Shown here piece after piece: positions 6,054 through 6,201 of a stretch of 6,201 nucleotides of DNA. Within the stretch, counting starts at the first letter, position 1. The number at the start of each line of letters is the position of its first letter. Made by a program: the position numbers and the translations under genes. This DNA comes from Anaerolineae bacterium (GTDB lineage: Bacteria > Chloroflexota > Anaerolineae > B4-G1): positions 1 to 6,201 of the forward strand of contig JALWUZ010000299.1 of NCBI GenBank assembly GCA_027079895.1, given 5' to 3'. Under the pieces are notes generated by a model, which made no database searches, had not been told where the DNA came from, and saw only the letters and a program-made list of their open reading frames with translations.

Positions 6054-6201
6054 AGGAAGCAGGGCGTGGGGGCGGCGGCGCATGGAATGCGCCGCCTGGG
6101 TCTGCGTGCCAAACCCAGGCGGCGGATTTATCCGCTGCCGGTGGCGGCGGATTCATCCGCTGCCGGAGGGAGCAGGGCGTGGGGGCGGCGGCGCATGGAA
6201 T

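Larger units (their letters stand above)
5958..6201 (+). repeat. 113-base tandem repeat array (2 full units + partial)
   Basis: Unit 1 is 5958-6070, unit 2 is 6071-6183, and a third unit begins at 6184 and leaves the window after 18 matching bases. Units 1 and 2 match at 109 of 113 positions with no gaps; the differences pair 6030/6143 (C/G), 6038/6151 (G/A), 6041/6154 (T/C) and 6057/6170 (A/G). The period is not a multiple of three, so reading frames shift from unit to unit and the array is not coding. Each unit is almost fully occupied by four inverted repeats, followed by a ~20-base linker (GGAGGAAGCAGGGCGTGGG). There is no transposase, and the array fills the space after the operon. It resembles REP/BIME-like intergenic hairpin families in form; whether it is dispersed elsewhere in this genome cannot be seen here. 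Confidence 0.95.

Noticed and set aside
5523..6112. Two - strand open frames that share the same first residues (MARRPRRRIPCAA)
   Set aside because: Their shared start is simply the 113-base repeat read in reverse. One then runs antisense to the kinase and the other across the array, and the 113-base period shifts the frame at each unit, so neither is a credible gene.
5958..6201. CRISPR array
   Set aside because: The repeating unit is continuous at 113 bases with no unique spacers, the nested sub-repeats are separated by only 2 bases, and no cas gene is present.
5958..6201. Insertion sequence end or MITE
   Set aside because: The inverted repeats are multiple short hairpins within each unit rather than one pair of terminal repeats, and no target-site duplication or transposase is visible. 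A repeat-associated mobile origin cannot be excluded because the right end is not in the window.

Overview
The window is GC-rich DNA, roughly two-thirds G+C by eye. It carries five closely packed genes, all on the + strand, followed by a structured tandem repeat that runs off the right edge. The winged-helix AAA+ ATPase, the GT39-type membrane glycosyltransferase, a YLPLIL tract that resembles a short segment common in Chloroflexota surface proteins, and the GC-rich hairpin repeats together suggest a Chloroflexota (Anaerolineae-like) bacterium, probably from a metagenome. This taxonomic guess is inference; there is no rRNA or marker gene here.

Layout: (1) positions 2-1234 hold the 3' part of a winged-helix AAA+ ATPase whose start lies left of the window. 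(2) Positions 1243-2409, 8 bases later, encode a membrane-anchored calcineurin-like metallophosphoesterase that has lost the Asn-His of its GNH(D/E) motif. (3) A 42-base gap contains an AT-rich -10 element (TATAAT) placed so that transcription would begin at or next to the following ATG. (4) Positions 2452-2736 encode a 94-residue two-helix membrane protein of unknown function. (5) Its stop codon overlaps the start of a 545-residue polytopic glycosyltransferase (2736-4373) with two proline-rich segments that look like insertions. (6) After 21 bases and a clear Shine-Dalgarno sequence comes an FGGY-family sugar kinase resembling xylulokinase (4395-5936). (7) Positions 5937-6201 are non-coding and hold a small hairpin, then two full copies and one partial copy of a 113-base unit, each folding into four successive hairpins.

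Genes 1 and 2 look like the end of one transcription unit, and genes 3-5 like a second unit led by the leaderless promoter. The small membrane protein and the glycosyltransferase are probably translationally coupled. No shared pathway is evident: the kinase points to sugar catabolism, the glycosyltransferase to envelope lipid-linked sugar transfer, and the ATPase family has no firmly assigned role that I know of. The observations most worth a second look are the 113-base array (the differences between its copies preserve or improve base pairing), the altered phosphoesterase active site, the leaderless promoter, and the two insert-like segments in the glycosyltransferase.
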